Below, in pieces: positions 14,001 to 25,600 of a DNA stretch of 64,000 nucleotides; within the stretch, counting starts at the first letter, position 1; each line of letters starts with the position of its first letter. The DNA is from Styela clava (lineage: Eukaryota > Chordata > Ascidiacea > Stolidobranchia > Styelidae). The stretch covers positions 8,640,151-8,704,150 of the forward strand of contig NC_135257.1 of NCBI RefSeq assembly GCF_964204865.1, given 5' to 3'. The notes beneath the pieces were generated by a model. The model saw only the letters and a program-made list of their open reading frames with translations. It was not told the origin of the DNA and searched no databases. The translations under genes and the position numbers were made by a program.

Positions 14001-17000
14001 TGTTGTAGTCCATTCACCGTAGTACTATTTTAAGAAACAGCTATCATTATAACACAAACGAATTGACGCCTCTTTCATGTGAGTCTATTTCTCAATGCCA
14101 TGTTTTGTTAGAAAATACCTTATTAAGTCGGTCAATGTTTCGGCGATTCTATTTTAAATACAGCTCTCCAATGGGGCATTTTATGCGTAGCCGAAGTGTT
14201 TTTATTGCGGTCTGCGTCGCAGAAGTTGACTCAATGTAGAATAATATTGCCTTACCTAATAGCATGGATGCTGAATGACATTAAACAATACCTATTCAAC
14301 GGACAAATAATGTATATCGACTTAAATAATAAACACCAAAGCTTATATCGTAATCAAAAATACACGAAAATACTGGACATGACAACCGGAAAACCTCCCT
14401 TGCATTCCAAGGCGGTTTCTGTTGAGAATATATAAATAATATAAATATAAAATGAAGTAGCCTATGTCACACTTTATCGAGTGAACGTTTTACTTTTCCT
14501 AATTATAATATTTTTCTTCGGTTTTTTATTCCGCCCATGTTTCGAATATGTTTTGAGCACTTGTTCATTTTGGACCAATGAGATAATAATTCACGAGTCA
14601 TTTTAGACACCATTTCCAATGGGAACTTCGACAAATGAGAACAAAATCAGTTCACAATTGCATCTGCCGTATTGAGTGCGATTGGAATAGACTTTAAAAA
14701 TGCTATTAAAATTATTCATAGATCTGGTGCAGCGTCATTATATACGAAAAAAGTGATACGACTGTAGATATGTCCTATGCCAACTAGGTGTTTTCAAAAC
14801 TTCGTATTGTAGAATATGCTCTTTCCTATTCATGTTTACTGGAAATGATACAAATGCCTTACCATTTTTTTCACAACCAAATCAATACCGATTTTTTAGT
14901 CCATCGCCAGCGTGTGCTGCAGCAACGCGTCTATAAGAAATAAAATTAATTTCAGGGGAATTTTGTTTGAATAAAACTTACACAACGTTTTATTGTAAAT
15001 AATATTTCCAGTGCAATTTGACATGGACATCGAGGTTCATTTTGTACCGCGAGACCAATACGATCCCACGACGACTTCTGTGATCTCAGAGTTCAGTGAT
15101 TATAGTGGATTTGAAGGCAGTGAAAAAGATGAAGACCTATTCAGCGAATACTCAAACGAAGTCGACGATGACTTCATCACCTCACAAGATTCAAGCGGTG
15201 ACATGGAATTCACGACCAAAACTAGACAGGTTTACTGTCACTTTGATTATTTTTGAATGTTCATCAGTTTCTGAGCGTAGCTATTCTATAGTAATAACAG
15301 TAATAATTCTCAAATATATGGACACAAAGGCCAAAACGAAGTATTATTAAATCTTTTTATAGTAGGCTAACGGTAGTCAGATCAGTGAGATGCGATCACG
15401 GAACCACGGCCCTGTGCGCAATATTTCATTTTGATGGCGTCATTGCGCACAAAGGAACGAATCCCATTTGGTCCACAGAAATTTTGGAAATAAATAAAAG
15501 TAATAGCTTACTAGCGACAACAAACATCTTCAAACATTGAAAATTTCAAAAGAGAATTTTTTTCACAAGAACGAGAAAAATACTAACAAGATCAACAACA
15601 ACATAATACCATTAACATAACGATCCATAGGTCCACTCCGTGTCCAAAAAGAAATTTGATTATATATATTTTAGTTTGAAATTATTGTGATATGTTAGGC
15701 GTCAAACAATTTATTCTGATTAGGGTAACACAATTTGTGTAAAAAGATTATAAAACTTTTCTTAAATACCCCAAATTCAGTTTGTAGTTATTCATATGCA
15801 TCATACATATATTTTCTCAGCTCCAAGGTCCGAGTGTTCCCTTTCGCCTAATCAGACGAGATATTCCTACAGGGAGCGGAAGCCGACGGGATAGACGTGA
15901 TTCGTTTGATCTAAAACAGGTACTCACTACTTTTTTTATCAGCATTCTGGTAAAAACGCCGGGATTAAAATTTCTAAATATTATGAATATGAGTATTTCA
16001 GAGTATGTTATTTTACTCACTCAAATCGGTATATATTCAAAAGCAATATCTCAATCATATAGGTAACATATGTTATTGCAAGTTGCGTATGCAATGCATA
16101 TGGACCTAGTATAAGCAATTGTACTTGTTTTATTGGATGATCTCGAATAAAAATCATTACAATTTTGTTATTTTCGGCTTATTGACTTTAAAGTGTTTAA
16201 TAACATTTATACTGTTTGAACAATGATATGAATGCAAGAGTATGAACTAAGGTAAACAACTGATGTAATTTGGTATACTCTAAGATAAAGATTGCTTTTT
16301 CTTCAAATAGGTTCAAAAATTGATGACACAACAAGCTAGAGGAAGAGCATATATGAATCAAAAATTAGGGGTTACAGATCACGAGCGCCGTTATGTTCGA
16401 CCTCCACACCACAGAAGGATTCCTTCGCCACCGCGAACTCCACATAGTTCATACTATCCATCTCGTGAATACCGTCGACAATTCGACGATCCTCGAACGC
16501 AAATGAGGGCGAACACAATGTCACCTGAACAATATGTTGCTTTTTACACAAGGTGGGTCTTATGAGTTATATTGGAACAGTAGGTAAGAAAATAAGGTTA
16601 GAGACTTAGTTGCTCCGACAGACTGTTCAGAAAATATTGAATGCTTTTTTCATAATCTTTCTTTATTCCGAAGGTAAATAAATTTTACTTTTCATTCTCA
16701 TCTCACGAAATCCATTAGATTAGTTAGTATCTTTCTACTTTGTAATTAGTAAAAATAGTATCTCTTCACTTACCAAGACTACGTCACGATAGATTCCTTT
16801 TAAAAGTTAATAACGACATTAATGTTCTAACAAGTTCAAGTACTCCACTCGAATATACATTTGTGAATACTCCACTCGATTAGGGTATCCAAGTTGGTGC
16901 GGATAGTCAACAACGTGAGGCAAGCTTGAACATGATTTTGCTCCGGCATGAGCCATATATTGCCGTGTTTAAACGTAAAAATTAGAACAATTGCCAGCAA

Positions 17001-20000
17001 TAGATATAAGTTGTCAAAGTAAACTTTGATTTGTTTTAAATGCACGATATTGCAAACATTATTATTTATTATAACACAAATCGCCTAAATACCAATTGTC
17101 TTAATTATAGGATAGGGTTATGAAAAAATATGGCGTTTGGTCTGTGGATAAGGGTTATCTTCCAATCCATGATCCATGACGAATCCATGATATTTAGGCA
17201 ACAACAATTGAAGCAATACCTTGATCACGAAAGAAGAATTCGCCGTCAACAATTGTTAAGTGGAAATATGAAATACAACGAAGCACAAATGAAACAAGAG
17301 AGGTTGATTTCGTTTGATTTTCTTGAACAAATCGACATGAGAATAAGCAATACTCAAAATGAACAGCGCGTATTTAAAAGTTCAATTTCGTAATGTCAGT
17401 CAAGAGTTACACATGTCCTCGGAGTCATTTGAATAAAATTCAATTTGATACCCCTTGGGTTTCTTGCTGGTATATTGCGCTTCGATTTAGCGGGGTGTTG
17501 AGACACTTTTGAGTGATTGTTTATTAGCATGGAAATGTACATTAATGAAGCTGATTGGTGTGCATCACTGTAGTACCTAACTAAAAGCAAACACAATAAG
17601 TCACGGGGTGTTTCGGGTTCTACCTTTTTTATGTATGTGTAGTAAAGAAGCCAGAAGTATATGAACATGATAAAGCTTAATTGTATAAAATGTATTAGCA
17701 TTTATTGGATAATGCATTACCATTATACAATGGGGAACATGACAAATAATGCTGAATGGATTAAATACTAAATACTATTAAACTAATATATGGGTTTTAT
17801 TTGCTAGATTGATGCAACAAAACATTGGACGAAATGAAGAGGAGAGTGAATCAGATTCGGGAACGGAAGACTACCGACATTTCCCGAAGGTTTGCTATGT
17901 ATATGTCGTGTTTTGCAGTGTCTGGTTCATTTATTTATTTATTATACCGATTAGAATGTTTTACTTAGGTATATCGCGTACGCCAGGGGTCTCCAACACG
18001 CGGGCCGCATGCGGCCCGCCAGGCATTTTTTTGCGGCCCGCGTTATGGTTGGGATTTTTCCACAAAAAAACTAATGTCACTATTAGTAAGTTTTATATCG
18101 TGTCATTTATCAACAAGAGTCCGGTCCGACAAACTGTATAAAGGGAAGCAAAAATTTCTCCCTGTTATCCATGTTCATGTTTTATTTCATTGGTATAATT
18201 CAATTATAAATGCAATAATTTCATTTTGTATGTTCATTGTGACAAAATAAACGAGTTTCGTTCAGTCCATTGTGCCGAAAAGAGGTTTGCAAAGCTAATT
18301 GCACATTCACGTCGCATACCTGCGATGTTTGGCAGTTCTTATATTTGCGAGCAGTTTTTTTTTTCAACTATGAAAGTCAGTCCTCCGCACACGACTAACG
18401 GACGAGCTATTCATGTTGTCTTAAGAATATCAAACCAACGCAAAATAAGGCCAAACATCGAGACCAAATATCCAGCACAAGTAAATGAATATGTTTCATG
18501 TCTTATTTGCTGTAAGTTTCAAGTGTAATATCAACACATTACATTCAGATACCCTCTTTCGTACCTAATTTATTGGCTTGCGGCCCGCGTGGTGAATAAA
18601 TTTCAAAAAGTGGCCCGCGACATGTTTTGAGTTGGAGACCCCTGGCGTATGCAGTGCTGAAACAGAAAGGACCCGTTCGTCCTAAAATTGTAGATCCTTA
18701 TGCATTACTAGTACAGCTGCGTTGGAATTAAGGGCGTGAAAGCACCGTATATAAAATGTTCATGTCTTAGGTTCAGACCTTGGATACCGATCGCCTTCCA
18801 CAACCTAAACCACATGTTCGAGGTGCATCGTCCCACGGACATAGAATGGCTCCTGGTAGCGACGAGGTTTCCAGAATATCATCTGGTTACGGAGGCAGTG
18901 TCACAGAATCGGAACCTTCATCAATGACTCTCAAAAATGATTTGAAAATGAAGGACGACATCATATCTTCGTCATTGCCAATTATGATGTTGAATAAGCC
19001 TGGGACTGCCAGTCAACAGCCCTTCACTCCACGACAAGTTGCAGAAGTGATGCGATCTTCGGGAATAAATAAAGGAAGCATGAGGTTTTATAGCAAACGA
19101 AATGGGCGGCGTCATCATCGTGAAGAGGATGCAAAGTATGCTACGACATCACGACAAATACAACGCAGAGCAGAATCATCTCGCGGTAACACCAAATTTT
19201 CTGTATCTAATTTCTTTAAATTGTAACTAAATTTGAATCCAATTTCGATTCAACAGTCGTTTTGTAATAGGAATTCACTAGACAAATAGCAAAACGAATT
19301 CCATCAAAGTGAAGCTAAAATCAACAAATACAGAAGATTACGTCACACAATTGCAGTTCTATCTTTTTCCGACACAAACTGAAACATATGTACTACCCTT
19401 TTTTTAATCTTAACCAAATTGAAAAAAATATAATTTTATCTAGATTCCAATACTTCTGGAGGAAGTGAGGCGTTTTCGAAATTATCCCTCAACGCTAGGA
19501 AAGCACTTCAACAAGCTCATATGGCGTATACATCATCCATAAATGACATGATGCCTGCCGCGAAGCCGTTTTCTGACTCTTTGCGAGAGAGATCAGAAGG
19601 TAGGATCGAATTTACTCCTGAAGTATGCGCACCAATATGTCGCACAACCTGAACCCCAACTTTGTACACAACCTGAGTTCAGGCTGTGCGCCATCTTGGT
19701 GCGCATACTTCCGGAGGTCTGAATTTGTTTTATATTTTATATCAATTTAAATTTTCACAAATCGATTTAATTTTTTTAATTTAGACGTTGATTCTCTGGA
19801 TTCAAGATTAGCAGCAGACCTGGGACCAACTCTATCTCAAGAACCTAAAGTTTTCTTGGAGGTAAATTGAAATTACCTGTTATACCCGGTTAATAAGTAA
19901 AATGATACGGTGTTTCCCCAAAAATACCACCTAGCCAATTTTAAAATAAGCCCTTAAAATAAGTTAGCAAGAAATCTCGTTTCACGTTTTAATCACGTTT

Positions 20001-21867
20001 CAAATGATCGATCTAAAACGTGTGAGAGAGGACGATGATATGGTAATTTTTGAATAATCTATGTTTAGCTGTTTTTTTTTTAAATAATAACGAGTTATTT
20101 ATTAGTAAATGTATATAGGTTTTCATATTTGTATATTTGAAAATCTCGTAATTCTCTACTTTGTTATTTTGGTTTTGATAAATGAAAATAAAAGATAAGC
20201 CCTAGTGTTATTTTTCGAAAAAAAAATGAAATGAGACCCTGTCTTATTTTCGTGAAAACACGGTAAGTAATTGCTAGTTATGTATAGAATTTAGAATCTG
20301 TATAGTAGGTTATTGGAGAGCTGGTTTGTTTTCTATCACTTATCCCATATATATTTATAAATACATTTTATAATAAACAATACTGTCACTACCTTCGGAA
20401 TTATTTTCATCTGCAGAAATATCTCAATGAAGGATCACAACCATTTGTCAGATATCTACATAGTAATACACGGGGTAAAATACCCGAAATTTTTACTCGA
20501 CAACAAAGTCATGTTCGCGATTCGTTATCGAGTGGAAGGCTAGGCAGTGGACGCTTGGCTTCATCGGTTCTTAATTTATCGACATCTGACAACAGTCGAC
20601 CAGGAACTACGGAATCAGTAACAACTGTTAACATGCTGGGTAAGAAAGGCTATATTATTATAAACATATTGTGGTTGTGTGGTATTGAATTTAACCTAGA
20701 TATCGAGGGAAAATCTTGACCGGGGCAGGCCTTAACCATCGCAGAGGCCCTAAGCCAAACTACACGCGATTCAGTCTGTGTAGAGATAAATATAGTAGAC
20801 TTATATATCTGAAAATTGAGATTTTGTAATACCATATATAGCAATCTGTCTTTAGACTTATTGCCTTTCAGCTGACTACAAAATCACGATTAATGTAACT
20901 TTACGAGCCTCGGGTCACGGTCACATGGGATATAACGTCCTAAGGCCAAAGCATGATCGTGCCCAACAAAGCATTGGAGCAAATTCAATTTTGTTTGTAT
21001 GATACCAGATCATTACTTACGTAATAAAAACTTTTTAGGTCTCAGTGCAAGATTGCCACTAAATTCTAGAAGGAAATCAGTGCATGGCCAAAGAACTCAA
21101 GAGCAAAAGCAAGAAAAAAGTGCACACAAGCAAATGGGTATGTACTAGTTGCGGGCGCGTCTAAAGGTACACATGGTCCGCCAAATTATGTTGTTTTCAA
21201 CATTTTCATATAGCATATCTCAAGAAATGTACAAGGAATTTTCAAGTTAAGAACCTTTTTACTGCGTCTTTTGGTGAAAGAAAAAGTGAAAACTAGTGGA
21301 AATGAACATATTTTATAAAAAATTCACTTTCCTTTGCTGAGTTGAACTTATTCATAATTCGATACCTTGATTGCTTTCAAGCATATACTATAAAATATAT
21401 TAGCTAATATATCACACAGAAATACTTTTAACATATATATTTAAGGTACATATTCATCATCTCGATAAAAATCAAATCTGACCGCTTCGTGACTAGATTA
21501 TTTTAGTCTACATATATATATATATATCATGTGCCTATATTTTTAATGGATTTCAGGAGAGCCATACAGACGACTAACAAGTGGAAATAAATCACCATAT
21601 TTGAAGTCTCAGTTACCGGATGAATTTTTAACAAGGAACATTCAACATTCTCTTTCAAACAGCACAACTGACTCTTCTAGGCCTAGGTCAATTCACAATC
21701 ATAATTCTGCTAATTCTAGGCGACGTCATCTGCGCCGTCAAGACTCTGATCTGTATAGATCAGGTCCTCCACAATTAAGGGGAAATCATTATACATACAC
21801 ACCACAGGCCGGGACGCAAAGTGCAACACATTCTAAAGGAGCTGTCGTCCCTAAAATATCAGTATAA
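11069..21867 (+). CDS. uncharacterised 1,160-residue Ser/Arg-rich disordered protein
   Basis: Thirteen exons join in frame: 11069-11282, 12107-13348, 15012-15229, 15821-15919, 16311-16552, 17198-17302, 17808-17889, 18771-19185, 19444-19599, 19785-19861, 20417-20639, 21039-21137 and 21557-21867 (TAA). The total is 3,483 nt, a multiple of three. I do not recognise the family. The N-terminus is basic (KKNWPEDSAVYQQYEKTRKL). The large second exon encodes acidic, Ser-rich sequence with a compact segment around LNIEAELSFVLNLGDD. The middle exons encode a Gln/Arg-rich, probably helical stretch (exons 5-7). The remainder is rich in Ser, Arg and Asn. I see no signal peptide, membrane segment or enzymatic motif. 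In-frame ATGs at 11069, 11078 and 11090 leave the start open. AATAAA at 22111-22116 fits a poly(A) signal. It could be a cytoskeletal or ciliary scaffold, but this is a guess from composition only. Confidence 0.75.
17984..18644. mobile_element. non-autonomous hAT-like element with 8-bp TSD
   Basis: The element starts CAGGGGTCTCCAACACG and ends TTGAGTTGGAGACCCCTG, giving inverted termini. It is flanked by GCGTACGC (17976-17983) and GCGTATGC (18645-18652), a 7/8 target duplication typical of hAT. The ends carry GGCCCGC-rich stretches. No transposase frame is recognised. It lies in the intron between exons 7 and 8 of the unrecognised gene. Confidence 0.85.
19617..19715. repeat. about 100-bp palindromic MITE (copy 1)
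   Basis: Inverted halves: GAAGTATGCGCACCAA followed by GCACAACCTGAAC on the left, and GTTCAGGCTGTGCGCC followed by TTGGTGCGCATACTTC on the right. Related copies lie at 22964-23068, 53845-53930 and 56226-56329. This copy is intronic. Confidence 0.75.
19908..20263. mobile_element. MITE with CGGTGTTTCCCC termini
   Basis: The left end is CGGTGTTTCCCCAAAAATA and the right end TTATTTTCGTGAAAACACGG, a near-perfect inverted pair around an A/T-rich interior. It occupies the intron between exons 10 and 11 of the unrecognised gene. A shorter relative is at 10098-10182. Confidence 0.65.
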
Positions 21868-22110
21868 GATATTGGGAAAATTTTTCCGGGTAGGTTGTTT
21901 TTGAAGAATTCTGCCAAAGATGACAATTCTCAGCGATAAAAATCGTTCTGGAATGAATGTCAGGAATCCGAATCTAGGATTATCCTGAATGTGACGTTGA
22001 TGAATGCTTTTTAATGTCATGACCTCGTTCTGTTGAAAAATAATCCAATGCAAATCGAACTTTATTATTAATTATTGATTTTTATTTCTAGAACATAGGC
22101 GAACACACTG

Positions 22111-22116
22111 AATAAA
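22111..22116 (+). promoter_or_regulatory. poly(A) signal AATAAA
   Basis: A canonical hexamer 244 nt after the stop codon of the unrecognised plus-strand gene, followed by a TTTGTTTCATTT run that could be the downstream element. Confidence 0.5.
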
Positions 22117-22661
22117 GCAGTTTGTTTCATTTATAAAAGTTCTCTTCAATGTATTACCCTATCGCTATAAAATATGTTTTAAAATCAAGTCGAAATTTGA
22201 TACAGCTAATGCATTATTGTATTATTTAAATATTACTTATATTCCCATAATATTTCAGGTAAACAAACTGAAATTTCCAATAAAGCAACACATTCTCAAT
22301 GAAATTTTGACTAATATCGATGAGGGTACAGATACAGTTCTTGTCTGCAGAGTGGTTTTCCACGAGTTATTTTCGCCACTATAAAGAGCTAATTCACTCA
22401 AGTGAATGCGTTATAGTTGAAAGATGTAGATATACATTTCATGTATGTAAAGCCATTGCTAATTTTATTGCATCCACGCGATCGTGCAAAATTATGAAAA
22501 TTGCTTTTTTAGAACCTTTGACCCCCTTCCAATCACCCCATAATCTGGTTACAGAAATGACCCATAACTATAAGCCTAGAATTGATGAACATTGTTGCGA
22601 CATAAATGATAATCATAACGTACCAATCACTGGTGCTTAAATTTTTTTTTGGATTATGACA

Positions 22662-25600
22662 TTAAAAACTGCTTCTGTTCCCTATTTTCATTGGAATCGC
22701 AGTCTTTCCTAGTTTATGACCAAGAACGACGTACTTGCTTTTTACGTCGTCAGCATGAAGAAGGGTCTGAGGAAAAGATAACAAGAGTTGATAAATTAGT
22801 TAAAACGATGTATTGACTTGGCCACATATATTTCCTATATCTGCCCGGGGACTAAAAAAATTTTTGAACAATTTTGGCACAGTGTATCGTCTAGCTCTAG
22901 TATCGGTTGAACAGCCGCCCCGCCCACTTTATAGGAAGCAAAATACATAGTAAAAAGGGCGCTACGGAAGTATTCGTACCAAGATGACACACAACGTAAT
23001 TAAACATTCCTAACCTTGTACACATACTATGTTCAGGTTGTGCGCCATCTTGATGCGCATACTCCGGGAACACCGTAAAAAGAGTGCTCCATAATTTACC
23101 TTGATCGAACTTTCGTCGTATCCTTTATGGTTATGAGCCATCCGCTTGTTATTGAATATCAGCATAGTTCCTTCTCTTAACTGCAAACTAATCTGAAACA
23201 TTTGGTTTATATACATTGTAGTATTTAGTCAAAACGAAGAACCAAGTTCGTCCGGTTTGAGAAATAAAAAGATTTGTACTCGTGAATCGGTGCTGTTTTG
23301 GCAATTAACAAAAATTAAAATGAAAACGTCAAATTTTCCAGACAACACAGGTAACTGGAAATCGGGAAGCGGATGATTTCACCGCCTCGGTTATTTTGGA
23401 CTTGATTTTAGTCGAATTCCTATAGGCAAAATGGTGAAATATTCCTATGCTTTCATAGGTTTAGAAAGTATGGTCGAAAAACGAGTTAACCTAATTGCTT
23501 ATATTTTAATTAGATTGCTACTTTTTATTTGTCGTCGCTGTGATTATACCTGACAACTCTTCTGCTTTAAAATCCGATCGAATGCGTTATGGGCTTTGCA
23601 GTAGGCCATCACATCTTTTTGATGAATGCGTAATTTTCCTTCCATTGTTGGATTCCAGTGCACTGCAACAACCTTGAAAAAATATCAATTTTGAAGCGAT
23701 ATCTTTAGGCTCTATCGTTATGATTACGCGGTGTTGCATTATAGCATATGAGAATAGTTTTAGAAATTGAGCAATTCTTGCGCATATCAACCAGTTATAG
23801 AAGTGTTAAAATTAATTTGGTAAGATTGCTTTACAGCTGCAGTCGATTTCTTTTTACCATCTTATGATTTTGGCTTTGGGTAAATCGAATTCTAGAAAGC
23901 AAATTAAACTATTTTTAAATTTGAATTGTTTTTAGTAAATTACGCGGGTAAATTACTTGTATGTATCATTTTTACAAAATAGCCTTCTTCTCTGGCTATT
24001 ACCAAAATTATGAATGAATCCAAAATATGAGATTATATAAGAATATTGAATGCAACCCACCTTCCCAAAGTAATCAATTTCTATGTGGGGCTTCTGAATC
24101 TCAAACCAGAAAGGCTCACAAGATTCAGTTCTTTTCTTGTACTGGAAAGTCGCGGGAATCCTAACAAGAGAATCAAAATGATCCGGCGATTCTCGACGAA
24201 GAATTTCTGCGGCATTCAGCAGATCAGTTAAAAGTGTGAAACTCTTCTTTTCATCGGTTCTGTAATGCATATAGATTAATGCAGTTATCGAATTGAAAGT
24301 AAAACTGACAGTCCACTCGAGAATACTGAACAGCCAATTTCAAAATCAAAACGCGATAACCGATTTTCACGGCGTTAAACATTTATATTCTTATAAATTC
24401 AAAATGACGCTGATTATTTTTAAACGTAGCATAAAGTATCTTATACAATTTATATTTTAATACAATATTACCTTTTCGGATAAATAATTTGAACTCCTGG
24501 AACAACTTCATAAAACGGATAATCTTGAAATGGCCCGTCGCCAATTTGATTTCCATTCTTACCAAAGGTCTAGAAATAATCAAATTTGCTCATGCAGATA
24601 ATGGAATACGAACAAAGCCACATGGATATTCCTGCGCATCTTGTCTATCTATGATTCTATTTCTAAGTTTTTTTTGGATTTAATTGGTATTTTTAGACTG
24701 CATGTATCGAATGCGTGTCGATCATGTTATTTTTAGAAATTAGGCTTTACAAACTTATTCATTACAATGATTAAAAATAAGATGCTATATACAGGGTGAT
24801 CAGACCAAGTGTAGACAAATGTTTATTAAAATATCTACAATATAAATGTAAGGGAGAAAAAAATAATTTGCAGAAAATAGCAATATAAAGATAAATAATA
24901 GAATTCATTTTTATTTTCCGATATATGCTCTCTTTGCTCTCACTACACGCCTCGATCTGAATTGAACTCGACTGCACGAGGCACGTATGGTATCTTCTGA
25001 AATTTTGTCCTAACAAGTCATCAATCTATGCCTTTAGTTAGAGCAGTTGTTCTCAATCTGAGTTACGCGCACCACTAGTTATACACGAGAGCTTTTCAAG
25101 CGGTACGAAAGCAGTTTTGAATTATTGCAGCAATTGACTTTTGTATTCGCTAAACGGCGTTTATAGCACTACCATTTCTTGTCTTTTATCGCTCTCGCCC
25201 GTTACTGTTAACCTAAAACGAAAAGGGGAGCTTTTTCCATTTTTTTGCGTTACGTCACAATACATCTTATCATAACCATACTGAATTATCCGAAATCTCG
25301 GACGAATACACTTTGATCAGTGCTAGCCGCTATTACGAATGCTCCCTTATTTGCCGATTTATTATTGCAGATGCATTGTGACATAACACGTAATATGGCG
25401 AAAACATAGCCGTTCAGATTTTGGTGGGCAGAAACGGCGAGGGCGATCTCTAAAGACCAGGATTGGAAGCGCTATCAACGCTGTTCAGCGAATGAATACA
25501 AAAGTTAATTGATGCAATATTTCAAAGCTGCTTGCGTACCACTAGTGGTGCGCGTACCTCAGGTTGAAGACAACTGCTCTAAAGCATAGATTGATGACTT

